Positions 8,866 to 17,356 of a stretch of DNA of 64,000 bases are shown piece by piece. The notes under the pieces were generated by a model. It ran no database searches and had not been told where the DNA came from. It was given only the letters and a program-made list of their open reading frames with translations. Origin of the DNA: Cohnella caldifontis (lineage in GTDB: Bacteria; Bacillota; Bacilli; Paenibacillales; Paenibacillaceae); assembly GCF_029360585.1 (NCBI RefSeq), contig NZ_JAQZSJ010000002.1:186001-250000 (forward strand). Reading direction: 5' to 3'. Numbering within the stretch: position 1 is the first letter of the stretch; each line of letters starts with the position of its first letter. The translations under genes were made by a program, and so were the position numbers.

Positions 8866-9163
8866 CCGCCATCGCTTTGGCCGCTTGAAACTCGTCTTCC
8901 ACCTTTATGAAATCCTGCTCCAGCCGGTCGTAAATCTCCGGCGCGACGGGAGCTTTAAGCGCCCGTTCGAACGCTTTCGATTTCTTGGCCAACTTGAAGC
9001 AGCTGACTTTGCCGCATAAATAGGCGCCGCGTCCCGGCTTCTTCCCGGTCAGGTCGATTTGGATGTCCCCTTGCGGCGAACGGACGATGCGAATGAGTTC
9101 CTTTTTGGGCATCATTTCCTGGCAAGCGACGCATTTGCGCTGCGGTATTTTCCGCGGTCTCAA
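8840..9163 (-). CDS. ylxR: YlxR family RNase P modulator / nucleic acid-binding protein
   Basis: This is a small basic YlxR-family protein (DUF448). The family fold has a conserved GRGAYLC motif and sits next to nusA; some members have been reported to modulate RNase P. The 107-residue product contains [20 protein letters not shown] at the N-terminus and [21 protein letters not shown] in the middle. It ends in an unusual acidic run (GDDDDDGK). The start is TTG at 9163 with AGGAG 8 nt upstream. It follows nusA by 52 nt and overlaps ylxQ. Confidence 0.92.
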   Translation of the reverse strand: MRPRKIPQRKCVACQEMMPKKELIRIVRSPQGDIQIDLTGKKPGRGAYLCGKVSCFKLAKKSKAFERALKAPVAPEIYDRLEQDFIKVEDEFQAAKAMAGDDDDDGK

Positions 9164-9215
9164 GGTTCGTTCTCCTCCTCTCGCTTGCGGGCTGCGTTCC
9201 GCGGGTTCCGGTCGA

Positions 9216-10313
9216 TCAATCGATCGACACGCTGTCCTGATGCATGGCGGCGCCTTGCGTTTTCGGACGCCCGTACTCCTGCTCCGCCTGCGACTCGCTC
9301 TTGATGTCGATCTTCCATCCGGTCAGCTTGGCCGCGAGCCGCGCGTTCTGGCCTTTGATTCCGATCGCCAGCGAGAGCTGGTAGTCGGGCACGATGACCC
9401 GGGCCATCTTCTCCGCTTCGAAAACGATGACCTCCAGCACTTTGGACGGGCTGAGCGCGTTCGCCACGTATTCTTCCACCGAGTCCGACCAACGCACGAT
9501 ATCGATTTTCTCGCCTTTCAACTCCGTTACGATCGTCTGCACGCGGACGCCCTTCTGTCCGACGCACGAGCCGACCGGGTCTACTTCCGGGTTGCGGGAA
9601 TAGACCGCGATTTTGGAACGGAATCCGGCTTCCCGGGCCACGGAGCGGATTTCGACGGTCCCGTCGAAAATTTCCGGAACCTCCAGCTCGAAGAGCCGCT
9701 TCAGAAGACCCGGATGCGTCCGGGACAGGATGATCTGCGGCCCTTTGCTCGTGTTCTCGACCTTGGTGATGTAGGATTTGACCCGGTCGCCTTGCTTGAA
9801 TTTATCCGTCGGCATCAGCTCGGTCAGCGGCAGCGCCGCTTCCACTTTGCCGAGGTCGATGTACAGATTGCGTTGATCCATGCGCTGGATGATGCCGGTG
9901 ACGATGTCCTGCTCTTTGTCCACGAACGCATGGTAGATCAATCCGCGCTCCGCCTCGCGGATCCGCTGGGTGACGACCTGTTTCGCCGTCTGCGCGGCGA
10001 TGCGGCCGAAGTCGCGGGGCGTCACTTCGATCTCCGCGATATCCTCCAGCTGGTAGTGCGGATTTTGGCTGCGCGCTGCCTCCAGGGAAATCTCGAGACG
10101 CGGGTCGAGCACTTCCTCCACGATCGTTTTGCGCGCGTATACCTTGATTTGCCCGGTCGTGCGGTTGATGTCGACGCGAACGTTCTGCGCGGTATTGAAG
10201 TTCCGTTTGTAGCTGGAGATGAGTGCCGCTTCGATGGCTTCGAGCAGGACATCCTTCGCGATGCCCTTCTCCCGCTCGATTTCGGACAGCGCTTCGATAA
10301 ACTCCATGCTCAT
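9216..10313 (-). CDS. nusA: Transcription termination/antitermination factor NusA
   Basis: NusA binds RNA polymerase and nascent RNA and modulates pausing, termination and antitermination. The 365-residue product has the N-terminal RNAP-binding domain (residues 1-125), the S1 domain (about 130-200) with [10 protein letters not shown], and two KH domains with [11 protein letters not shown] and [21 protein letters not shown]. The size matches the short Firmicutes form that lacks the acidic repeats of proteobacteria. I use the ATG at 10313 behind GGAGGGG; a second ATG is 6 nt further in. It is the second gene of the rimP operon. Confidence 0.97.
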   Translation of the reverse strand: MSMEFIEALSEIEREKGIAKDVLLEAIEAALISSYKRNFNTAQNVRVDINRTTGQIKVYARKTIVEEVLDPRLEISLEAARSQNPHYQLEDIAEIEVTPRDFGRIAAQTAKQVVTQRIREAERGLIYHAFVDKEQDIVTGIIQRMDQRNLYIDLGKVEAALPLTELMPTDKFKQGDRVKSYITKVENTSKGPQIILSRTHPGLLKRLFELEVPEIFDGTVEIRSVAREAGFRSKIAVYSRNPEVDPVGSCVGQKGVRVQTIVTELKGEKIDIVRWSDSVEEYVANALSPSKVLEVIVFEAEKMARVIVPDYQLSLAIGIKGQNARLAAKLTGWKIDIKSESQAEQEYGRPKTQGAAMHQDSVSID

Positions 10314-10340
10314 GTCGGGATAACCCCTCCTCTATTGAAA

Positions 10341-10802
10341 TTAAAAGACGATGGCCAGGCGAGCCGAGGCCACTTTATCGTAAGGGATGGCATGCTTGCG
10401 CCGGCCGACGACGATCGTCATCGTCCGGCCGTCAAAGCCTTCCAGCCGTCCTTCGAACTCTTTGGCGCCGTCCAAGGGTTCGTACGTGGTGACGAACACT
10501 TGCTTGCCGACGGCTTTGGCCACGTCCTCCGCCTTCTTCAGCGGACGTTCGGCCCCGGGCGAGCTGACCTCGAGGAAGTACGCTTCTTCGATCGGGTCCG
10601 CTTCGTCCAGCTTGGCGCTCAGGTACTCGGAAATGCGGCCGCAATCGTCGATGTCGATGCCGCCTTCCTTGTCCACGAACACCCGCAGGAAGCGGTTGCT
10701 CCTTTCTTTCACGTACTCCACGTCCACCAACTGAAACCCGTTGTCCTCCAAATAGGGAACAACCAATTCCTCCACGATGGACTCGATTTTCGTTGCGCTC
10801 AA
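10341..10802 (-). CDS. rimP: Ribosome maturation factor RimP
   Basis: RimP helps assemble the 30S subunit. The 153-residue product has the family core [23 protein letters not shown] near residues 28-50 split by typical spacing, and [20 protein letters not shown] followed by [13 protein letters not shown]. The frame is open upstream to 10961, but the start is TTG at 10802: GGGAGG lies 8 nt before it and the result has normal length. It is the first gene of the rimP-to-ribF operon, with its own promoter and a hairpin in the leader. Confidence 0.95.
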   Translation of the reverse strand: MSATKIESIVEELVVPYLEDNGFQLVDVEYVKERSNRFLRVFVDKEGGIDIDDCGRISEYLSAKLDEADPIEEAYFLEVSSPGAERPLKKAEDVAKAVGKQVFVTTYEPLDGAKEFEGRLEGFDGRTMTIVVGRRKHAIPYDKVASARLAIVF

Positions 10803-10875
10803 TTGCCCTACCTCCCGTGCTTTCAGATGGATGTCCCGCCGCTCCGCACACCGAAATGGCCCATGGCAAAACGGA

Positions 10876-10897
10876 AAGAGTGGGTTTCCCCACTCTT
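10876..10897 (-). promoter_or_regulatory. Attenuator-like hairpin in the rimP operon leader
   Basis: On the minus strand AAGAGTGGG-gaaa-CCCACTCTT forms a perfect 9-bp stem with a GNRA tetraloop. It is followed by TCCGTTTTG, a weak U-rich run. It lies between the promoter (10933-10961) and the rimP start, so it could act as a partial terminator or as an RNA-stabilising stem in the mRNA that also encodes NusA. The function is inferred. Confidence 0.5.
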
Positions 10898-10932
10898 CTG
10901 CAGACAGTGATATCCACATGATTACCAAAAGT

Positions 10933-10961
10933 AGTTTAGCATATTCCGGCACCGTTGGCAA
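10933..10961 (-). promoter_or_regulatory. Sigma-A promoter for the rimP-nusA-infB operon
   Basis: On the minus strand TTGCCA (10961-10956) and TAAACT (10938-10933) are 17 bp apart, with a TGc just before the -10 box. It gives a leader of about 125 nt before rimP. It lies in the short gap after yeiL, so the operon no longer depends on read-through from polC. Confidence 0.7.
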
Positions 10962-10983
10962 CCAAGTTTTTGAAGCCCTTGCA

Positions 10984-11685
10984 TTAAGATTCGATGCCGC
11001 GGGCCTTTTCTTCCAGGGCGGCCCGGTTCGCCAAACGATACCCGCGCGTTTCTTTCACGATGTACCCTTTGCGCGAAAAATCGGACAGCGTGTGCAGCAA
11101 ATGCCGGTAGGAGACGCCGAGATATTCCGCGGCGTGCGTATGCCGTTCCCGGTAGTGCCCGTCGGGCGAAGCGAACAGCAGGAAAGCGGCCAGCCGGTTG
11201 GCCAGCGGGAAAGCCTGGTTTTGGGAAAGCGACGCCACGTTCCGATTATTCTTGGTCCCTAGATACACGCATAACTTCCGCAAAAACAAAGCGTCATGGA
11301 GCAGCAGTTCCCTGCATTCCCTGACCGGCAAGGCAAGGCAGCGGCAATCCCCCAGGGCCTGGATCGCGCGCGACTCCCTTTGGACGCCGATCAGTTCCAT
11401 TTCCCCCAAAAAGCACGGCGCTTCGAAAAAATCGATCAAGGAAACCTTGCCGTTCGATAACGTGAGGTACAGCTTGACGCGGCCGGTATGCAGGTAATAC
11501 AAATAAGCCGGCTCTTCCCCTTCCCTCAGGATGAAATCGCCGGCATGGGCGTGGAATAATCGGGCATACCGCGCGGCCGGAAAAGAAAAATTCAACTCGA
11601 AATCCGATGAGGACAAGCATTCCGCCAAAACGTTTACGTCATCGATCCGATGCACGGGCATCCCCGCTTCTATGAGAAATCTCAT
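10984..11685 (-). CDS. yeiL: Crp/Fnr-family transcriptional regulator YeiL
   Basis: This is a Crp/Fnr-type regulator: an N-terminal cyclic-nucleotide-binding-like beta roll (about [20 protein letters not shown] to [18 protein letters not shown]) and a C-terminal winged helix with [19 protein letters not shown] as the recognition region. From memory the middle and C-terminal parts closely resemble E. coli YeiL, and the divergent partner is rihB, the same pairing as in E. coli. It has several cysteines ([23 protein letters not shown]); the effector is unknown to me. The start is uncertain: ATG at 11685 has no good site, and the frame is open to a TTG at 11727. It probably controls rihB. Confidence 0.85.
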   Translation of the reverse strand: MRFLIEAGMPVHRIDDVNVLAECLSSSDFELNFSFPAARYARLFHAHAGDFILREGEEPAYLYYLHTGRVKLYLTLSNGKVSLIDFFEAPCFLGEMELIGVQRESRAIQALGDCRCLALPVRECRELLLHDALFLRKLCVYLGTKNNRNVASLSQNQAFPLANRLAAFLLFASPDGHYRERHTHAAEYLGVSYRHLLHTLSDFSRKGYIVKETRGYRLANRAALEEKARGIES

Positions 11686-11762
11686 ATTCAGTTTATCGCG
11701 ATCCTTGTTACAGTTCAATGGAAGCAAAGAGAAACCATGATAACGAAAGGGACGAAGACGAC

Positions 11763-12698
11763 ATGGAAAAACGAAAAATCATTCTCGATTGCGATCCCGG
11801 CCACGATGACGCGATCGCCATGATGATGGCCGCGCGGCACCCGAAGATCGATCTGTTGGGCATCACGATCGTGGCGGGAAACCAAACGCTGGACAAAACC
11901 CTGACCAATGGCCTGAACGTTTGCCAGCATCTGGACATCCAAGTGCCCGTATATGCCGGCATGTCCGTACCCATGCTGCGGCAGCAAGTCGTCGCCGACG
12001 ACATTCACGGCGAAACCGGATTGGACGGTCCCGTATTCGCGCCATTGGTTCGGGAAGCGGAAAACAAACACGCCGTCGCGTATCTGATCGAAACCTTGAT
12101 GGCCTCGGACGGGGATATCGTCCTGGTACCGGTCGGTCCCTTATCCAATATCGGCATGGCCATGCGAATGGAGCCCCGCATCGTCGGGAAAATCAAGGAA
12201 ATCGTGCTGATGGGCGGCGCCTACGGTCTCGGCAACGTGACCCCCGCGGCGGAGTTCAATATTTTCGCCGATCCGGAGGCCGCGCACATCGTATTCGCCT
12301 CGGGGGTTCCCCTCGTCATGATGGGGTTGGATTTGACGAATCAGACCGTCTGTACGCCCGATATCATCGAACGGATGGAAAACGTCGGCAACCGCGCGGG
12401 CAAGCTGTTCGGAGACATCATGCGTTTCACGCTGAAAACGCAACATGAGGTTTACGGCCTGGAAGGAGGTCCCGTCCACGACGCGACTTGCGTGGCCTAT
12501 CTCATCGAACCCGATATTTTCACCCTGCAGGAGATGTTTACCGAAATCGACATCACGGGCGGACCGAGTTACGGGCGCACCGTATGCGATTATTACGGGA
12601 ACCTCGGGAAACCCGCGAACGGCAAAGTCGGGATAACGCTGAACCGGGATCGCTTCTGGGATCTCGTGGAGCGGTGCGTTTCCCTGTATCGCGATTGA
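11763..12698 (+). CDS. rihB: Pyrimidine-preferring ribonucleoside hydrolase RihB
   Basis: Nucleoside hydrolases split ribonucleosides into base and ribose for salvage. The 311-residue protein has the calcium-binding signature DCDPGHDDA at residues 9-17, [10 protein letters not shown] in the middle, [12 protein letters not shown], and GGPVHDATC carrying the last metal ligand. By memory it is strikingly close to E. coli RihB through most of its length, hence the symbol; substrate preference is inferred from that. The ATG at 11763 follows AAAGGG by about 11 nt; the frame is open to 11718. It is the only plus-strand gene in the window, divergent from yeiL and convergent with polC. Confidence 0.92.
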   Translation: MEKRKIILDCDPGHDDAIAMMMAARHPKIDLLGITIVAGNQTLDKTLTNGLNVCQHLDIQVPVYAGMSVPMLRQQVVADDIHGETGLDGPVFAPLVREAENKHAVAYLIETLMASDGDIVLVPVGPLSNIGMAMRMEPRIVGKIKEIVLMGGAYGLGNVTPAAEFNIFADPEAAHIVFASGVPLVMMGLDLTNQTVCTPDIIERMENVGNRAGKLFGDIMRFTLKTQHEVYGLEGGPVHDATCVAYLIEPDIFTLQEMFTEIDITGGPSYGRTVCDYYGNLGKPANGKVGITLNRDRFWDLVERCVSLYRD

Positions 12699-12715
12699 CC
12701 CATTGCGCATGAAAT

Positions 12716-12754
12716 GGACCCCGATTCGCCGCGTGACGGCGGGAATCGGGGTCC
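12716..12754. terminator. Bidirectional hairpin between rihB and polC
   Basis: GGACCCCGATTC (12716-12727) pairs perfectly with GAATCGGGGTCC (12743-12754), and the loop itself folds as GCCG-cgtga-CGGC. It sits 18 bases past the rihB stop and 17 bases from the polC stop, between convergent genes. T runs are poor on both sides, so efficiency is uncertain, but the stem is very strong. Confidence 0.7.
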
Positions 12755-12771
12755 TTGCGCGATTACCGGGA

Positions 12772-15700
12772 TCAGAACAGCATCAGTTGGTTGCTCTCCG
12801 GCAGTCCCCGGAAGCAGCCCATCCCGTTCAGGAGCTCGACGATCGTCTTGCTCGCTTTGGACCGTTGCTGGAAATCCTCGATCGAGAGGAAATCCCCGTC
12901 TTCGCGGCTCGCCGCGATGTTCCGGGCCGCGTTCTCCCCGATTCCCGCGACCGCGGAGAACGGGGGAATGAGGGAATCCCCGTCGACGATGAAGCGGGTG
13001 GCGTCGGATCGGTACAGATCCAGCGGTTTCACCTTGAAGCCCCGGGCCGTCATCTCCAGTCCCATTTCGAGAATGGAAATCATGTTTTTCTCCTTGGTGC
13101 TGGCCTGGAACCCTTTCGCCTCGATTTCGTTCAGCAGCTTCAGAATGGCGTCATAGCCTTGGCAGAACACCTCGACGTCGAAGTCCGCCGCCCGCACCGA
13201 GAAATACGTCGCGTAATATTCGATCGGATAGTAGAGCTTGAAGAAAGCCGTGCGCACGGCCGATATGACGTAGGCGGAGGCGTGCGCTTTCGGGAACATG
13301 TACTCGATGCGCAAGCAGGAATCGATGTACCATTGCGGCACCCCGCACCGTTTCATTTCCTCGATCCATTCGGGCGTCAGCCCCTTGCCCTTCCGCACGC
13401 TTTCGGTGATTTTGAACGCGAGCGACGCATCCATGCCGGCTTTATAAATGAGATACAGCATGATATCGTCGCGGCAGCCGATCACGGTCTTAATCGTGCA
13501 GGTGCCGTTCTTGATCAGCTCCTGCGCGTTGCCGAGCCATACGCCGGTCCCGTGGGACAAGCCGGAAATCTGCAGCAGGTCCGCGAAGGTGGAAGGTCTC
13601 GTCTCCTCCAGCATCTGGCGGACGAAACGCGTGCCCATCTCGGGCACCCCGTACGTGGCGACGGGCGTCCGGATCTGCTCCGGCGTCACCCCGAGCGCCT
13701 CCACGCTGTTGAACAAGCTCATGACCTTCGGGTCGTTCATCGGAATCGTCGTCGGATCGACGCCGGTCAAGTCCTGGAGCATCCGCATCATCGTCGGATC
13801 GTCGTGCCCCAGGATATCGAGCTTGAGCAAGTTCGCGTCGAAGGCGTGGTAGTCGAAATGGGTCGTCTTCCACTCCGCGCTCGTATCGTCGGCCGGAAAT
13901 TGGACGGGCGTGATGTCTTCCACTTCGATATAGTCCGGCACGACGACGATGCCGCCGGGGTGCTGGCCGGTCGAGCGTTTCACGCCCGTACAGCCGGCCG
14001 CGAGGCGATTCAGCTCCGCTCCCCGCCAGTTCTTCCCGTGGTCTTCCTGGTATTTCTTGGCGAAGCCGAACGCCGTTTTCTCCGCGACCGTGCCGATCGT
14101 GCCCGCGCGGAACACGTTTTTCTCCCCGAACATGACTTTCGTGTAGTTATGCGCGTGCGGCTGGTATTCGCCCGAAAAGTTGAGGTCGATATCGGGGACT
14201 TTGTCGCCCTTGAATCCCAGGAACGTCTCGAAAGGGATGTCTTGTCCCTCTCCCCGCATCATCGTGCCGCAATTCGGACATGGCTTGTCCGGCAGGTCGA
14301 AGCCGCTGGGCACGCTGCCGTCGAGAATCCATTCGCTGTACTTGCACTCGGGATTCTTGCACAAGTAATGCGCCGGCAGCGGATTGACCTCGGAAATGCC
14401 CAGGAACGTAGCGACGACCGATGATCCGACGGATCCCCGGGAACCGACGAGATAGCCGTCCTCGTTCGACTTCTTGACGAGCCGCGCGGAAATGAGATAG
14501 TTCGCGGAGAAGCCGTACTTGATGATCGGCACGAGCTCCTTCTCCAGCCGCTGCACGACGACTTCGGGAAGCGGGTCTCCGTACATCGATTTCGCCGTCT
14601 CGTAACACGTGTTGCGGATTTCGTCGTCCGCTCCTTCGATGATCGGCGTGTACAGCTGGTCCGGGAACATCGGGTATTCCTCGAATCGGTCCGCAAGCTC
14701 CGACGTGTTGCGGATGACGACTTCCTTCGCCTTCTCCTCGCCGAGGAACTTGAACGCCTCCAGCATTTCTTTCGTCGTGCGGAAATGCGCGTCCGGCTTG
14801 CGCTGCTCCTTGAGCGGGCTGAAGCCCGTGATGCCGTGGATCGTGATGTCGCGGAACAGCTTCTCGCGCGGTTTCAAATAATGCACGTTGCCGGTCGCGA
14901 TGACCGGTTTGCCGAGCTTCTCGCCGATCCGGCAAATCCGCCGCAGCGCTTCTTCCAGCTCGGCGCGGCTGCCGACCAAACCTTTGTCCAACAAATGGAG
15001 GTAGAAGTCCAGCGGCTGGATTTCGAGGACGTCGTAGAATTGCGCGACTTCTTCCGCCTCTTCCGGCGATTTGTTGAGCACCGTTTCGAAAAACTCGCCT
15101 TTCTCGCAGCCCGAAATCACCAGCAGCCCTTCGCGCATGTCGATCAGCTTGCTTTTCGGAATGCAGGCTACGCGGTGGAAGTATTCGGTGTGCGAGAGGG
15201 AAATCAGCTTGAACAGGTTTTTCTTGCCGACGGCGTTCAGCGCGTAGATGCCGCAATGGAACGGACGCGTCGTTTTCCAGCTGTTCCCGTTCACCTCGTT
15301 CAGGCGATGCAGCTCCGTCACGCCGCGCGTTACCGCGTCCTTGATCAGCCCGAACAGCACGCCGCCGAGCGCGACCGTATCGTCGATCGCCCGGTGGTGG
15401 TTTTCCAGCGACACTTTATATAAATCCGCCAGCGTGTTCAGCCGATGGTTCTTCATCGTCGGATGAAGGAAGCGCGCGAGCTCCAGCGTATCGAGCACCG
15501 GATTCGCGACGGGCGGAAGCCCGTTCCGCTTGCACGCTTCCTGGATGAAGCCGATGTCGAAGCGGGCGTTGTGGGCGACCAGTACGGCGTCTCCCGCGAA
15601 TTCGAGGAACTCCCGGAGCTTCGGTTCCAGCTCGGGAGCGTCCGCCACCATGTCGTCTGTGATGTTCGTCAGCTGCTGGATGTTGTACGGAATCGGTTCG

Positions 15701-17079
15701 TGCGGGTTGACGAACGTCGCGAACCGGCCGATTTCTTTGCCGTCCTGCATTTTGACGCCGGCCAGCTCGATGATTTTGTTCGCCGTCACGGACAAACCGG
15801 TGGTCTCGATGTCGAATACGACATAGACGGCGTCCGCCAGGCTCTCCTCCCGCGGATTCAGCACCATCGCGACGGCGTCGTTGACGACGTTCGCTTCCAC
15901 GCCGTACAGTACTTTGATGCCGTTCTTTTTGCCCGCCTTGGCCGCTTCGGGGTAACATTGGACGTTGCTGTGGTCGGTCACCGCGATCGCCTTGTGCCCC
16001 CATTTGGCGGCGGTTTTGATATACGCGTCGACCGGCGTCACGGCGTCCATCGTGCTCATCGTCGTGTGCAGATGGAACTCCACGCGTTTCTCTTCCGCGT
16101 CGTCCTTCGGCTCCGGCGGGGCGTTCACCTCGCGGATGTCGCTGGCCATCATGACCAGCTCCGGCGGGTTCAGGAACCGGTCGTACTCGACGCGCCCCCG
16201 GAGCCGCAGCCATTTGCCGTTGGCCAGCAGCCCCAGCGTTTTGTTGTCCTCTTTCGTTTTGCCGAACACTTTAACCGCGATCGAATCCGTGAAATCCGTT
16301 ACGAAAAACTGGTACAGCGTGCTGCCGCTGCGCAGTTCCTTGACTTCCAGCCCGAAGACGGTGCCTTGGATCGCGATTTTCTTCTCCTCGTCCCGGATCT
16401 GCTCGATCGGCACGGGTTCGTCCCTGATTTCGTAGCCGTGCTGCAGCACCTCCGGCGCGTCCCCTTCCGGGGGTGCTTCCATCGCCGCGCTCGCCATGAG
16501 CTGCTGGATCGCCTGACCGTTTTCCTCTTGGATTTTCTGTTGGAATTCCTCATACGCTTCCTGCTTGAATTCCCCGACCGTCAGCTTCACGCGGCACGCG
16601 CGGCCGAAACGGTCCTCGAAAAACTTGGCGGCGTGCGCGTCGACGTTTTTGCGTTTGGCCAAGCCCAGCCCCATCTCGTCCAGCATGACCAGCGTGACCA
16701 AGTCGCCTTCCACTTCGATTTTCGCCTTGGCGAGCCATCCGTTGACCGAAACGAATTCCCGCTGCATCCATTCCACGAACGCCGGCCAATACGTTTCCAG
16801 GATGCCCGAGGTGGGAACCGAATCCTCGAAAGCGAGTTGAACCGAAATCGTCGCCAAATGGCCGAGCTTCTCTTGCAGGCGTCCGATCCAGCCGGCATAG
16901 ACGGATGCCGGAAGCAGAGAGCTTTTGACGATATGGAACTTCCATTCCTTGCGGGACTTATGCACTTCCACCTTGCGTATGTAACCGTCCGCGAAATATT
17001 CCGTTACCCAATCGGCCGGGATTTCCGCTTGCTGGAGCAGCAATTCGAACCGTTTGCGCCCGTCGGCCGCTTGATGCAT
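12772..17079 (-). CDS. polC: DNA polymerase III PolC, alpha subunit with 3'-5' exonuclease
   Basis: PolC is the main replicative polymerase of low-GC Gram-positives. The 1435-residue protein matches the normal length (about 1437). Domains in order: an N-terminal region and OB fold (about 1-325), a PHP domain starting near residue 332 with FHLHTTMSTMDAV, a DnaQ-type exonuclease inserted in the PHP domain with VFDIETTGL near residue 420, a zinc-binding segment (CKNPEC...CPNCG, about 903-937), and the polymerase active site PDIDLNFSGEYQPHAH near residue 960. The ATG at 17079 has GGAGG 9-10 nt upstream. It normally neighbours rimP directly; here rihB/yeiL lies between. The leader carries terminator-like hairpins. 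Confidence 0.98.
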   Translation of the reverse strand: MHQAADGRKRFELLLQQAEIPADWVTEYFADGYIRKVEVHKSRKEWKFHIVKSSLLPASVYAGWIGRLQEKLGHLATISVQLAFEDSVPTSGILETYWPAFVEWMQREFVSVNGWLAKAKIEVEGDLVTLVMLDEMGLGLAKRKNVDAHAAKFFEDRFGRACRVKLTVGEFKQEAYEEFQQKIQEENGQAIQQLMASAAMEAPPEGDAPEVLQHGYEIRDEPVPIEQIRDEEKKIAIQGTVFGLEVKELRSGSTLYQFFVTDFTDSIAVKVFGKTKEDNKTLGLLANGKWLRLRGRVEYDRFLNPPELVMMASDIREVNAPPEPKDDAEEKRVEFHLHTTMSTMDAVTPVDAYIKTAAKWGHKAIAVTDHSNVQCYPEAAKAGKKNGIKVLYGVEANVVNDAVAMVLNPREESLADAVYVVFDIETTGLSVTANKIIELAGVKMQDGKEIGRFATFVNPHEPIPYNIQQLTNITDDMVADAPELEPKLREFLEFAGDAVLVAHNARFDIGFIQEACKRNGLPPVANPVLDTLELARFLHPTMKNHRLNTLADLYKVSLENHHRAIDDTVALGGVLFGLIKDAVTRGVTELHRLNEVNGNSWKTTRPFHCGIYALNAVGKKNLFKLISLSHTEYFHRVACIPKSKLIDMREGLLVISGCEKGEFFETVLNKSPEEAEEVAQFYDVLEIQPLDFYLHLLDKGLVGSRAELEEALRRICRIGEKLGKPVIATGNVHYLKPREKLFRDITIHGITGFSPLKEQRKPDAHFRTTKEMLEAFKFLGEEKAKEVVIRNTSELADRFEEYPMFPDQLYTPIIEGADDEIRNTCYETAKSMYGDPLPEVVVQRLEKELVPIIKYGFSANYLISARLVKKSNEDGYLVGSRGSVGSSVVATFLGISEVNPLPAHYLCKNPECKYSEWILDGSVPSGFDLPDKPCPNCGTMMRGEGQDIPFETFLGFKGDKVPDIDLNFSGEYQPHAHNYTKVMFGEKNVFRAGTIGTVAEKTAFGFAKKYQEDHGKNWRGAELNRLAAGCTGVKRSTGQHPGGIVVVPDYIEVEDITPVQFPADDTSAEWKTTHFDYHAFDANLLKLDILGHDDPTMMRMLQDLTGVDPTTIPMNDPKVMSLFNSVEALGVTPEQIRTPVATYGVPEMGTRFVRQMLEETRPSTFADLLQISGLSHGTGVWLGNAQELIKNGTCTIKTVIGCRDDIMLYLIYKAGMDASLAFKITESVRKGKGLTPEWIEEMKRCGVPQWYIDSCLRIEYMFPKAHASAYVISAVRTAFFKLYYPIEYYATYFSVRAADFDVEVFCQGYDAILKLLNEIEAKGFQASTKEKNMISILEMGLEMTARGFKVKPLDLYRSDATRFIVDGDSLIPPFSAVAGIGENAARNIAASREDGDFLSIEDFQQRSKASKTIVELLNGMGCFRGLPESNQLMLF

Positions 17080-17102
17080 GCTTACCTACCTCCCCAGACG
17101 CG

Positions 17103-17181
17103 CGAAAAAGCAAAAGCTTCCGCGAAAAACGGCCTCCGTCCCAAGCGATGGGCCGGTCCTGCCTTCTTCCAACCGGAAGCT
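17103..17181 (-). promoter_or_regulatory. Nested terminator-like hairpins in the polC leader
   Basis: On the minus strand AGCTTCCG (17181-17174) pairs with CGGAAGCT (17122-17115), followed by TTTTGCTTTTTC. Inside it, CGGCC (17155-17151) pairs with GGCCG (17134-17130), followed by TTTTTCG. Both are stems followed by T runs, placed after the candidate promoter and before the polC start. They could end transcripts from proS or attenuate polC transcription. I looked for a T-box sequence and did not find a convincing one. Confidence 0.5.
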
Positions 17182-17196
17182 AGTCTTGTTTCTCTT

Positions 17197-17225
17197 ATTT
17201 TATCCGAAGCGGCGGCAAAAAGGAA
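17197..17225 (-). promoter_or_regulatory. Candidate promoter for polC
   Basis: On the minus strand TAAAAT (17202-17197) has TTCCTT (17225-17220) 17 bp upstream. The -10 box is good and the -35 box is weak. It would give a leader of about 110 nt carrying the nested hairpins. Confidence 0.4.
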
Positions 17226-17300
17226 GATTCGCTCGAAAACTCTCCGCTCGGCTCGAACGCAGTCGACGGCCTTTTCCGCCCTTTCGTTCGGCCCGGATGG

Positions 17301-17341
17301 AAATCAAAATCCCCAAGTCAGGCACGGAGCCGATCTTGGGG
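17301..17341 (-). terminator. Intrinsic terminator of proS
   Basis: On the minus strand CCCCAAG (17341-17335) pairs with CTTGGGG (17317-17311) and is followed by ATTTTGATTTCC. It begins 15 bases past the proS stop codon. The loop is about 17 nt, and the T run is broken, so it may be partial. Confidence 0.6.
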
Positions 17342-17356
17342 ACTGTACTTTGGACG

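Noticed and set aside
12703-14424. A 573-codon plus-strand frame following rihB
   Set aside because: It is antisense to polC, has no ribosome binding site and no recognisable domain; the strong hairpin at 12716-12754 ends rihB.
17080-17300. T-box riboswitch before polC or proS
   Set aside because: The hairpins before polC do not contain a recognisable T-box sequence, and proS has only 27 nt of leader.
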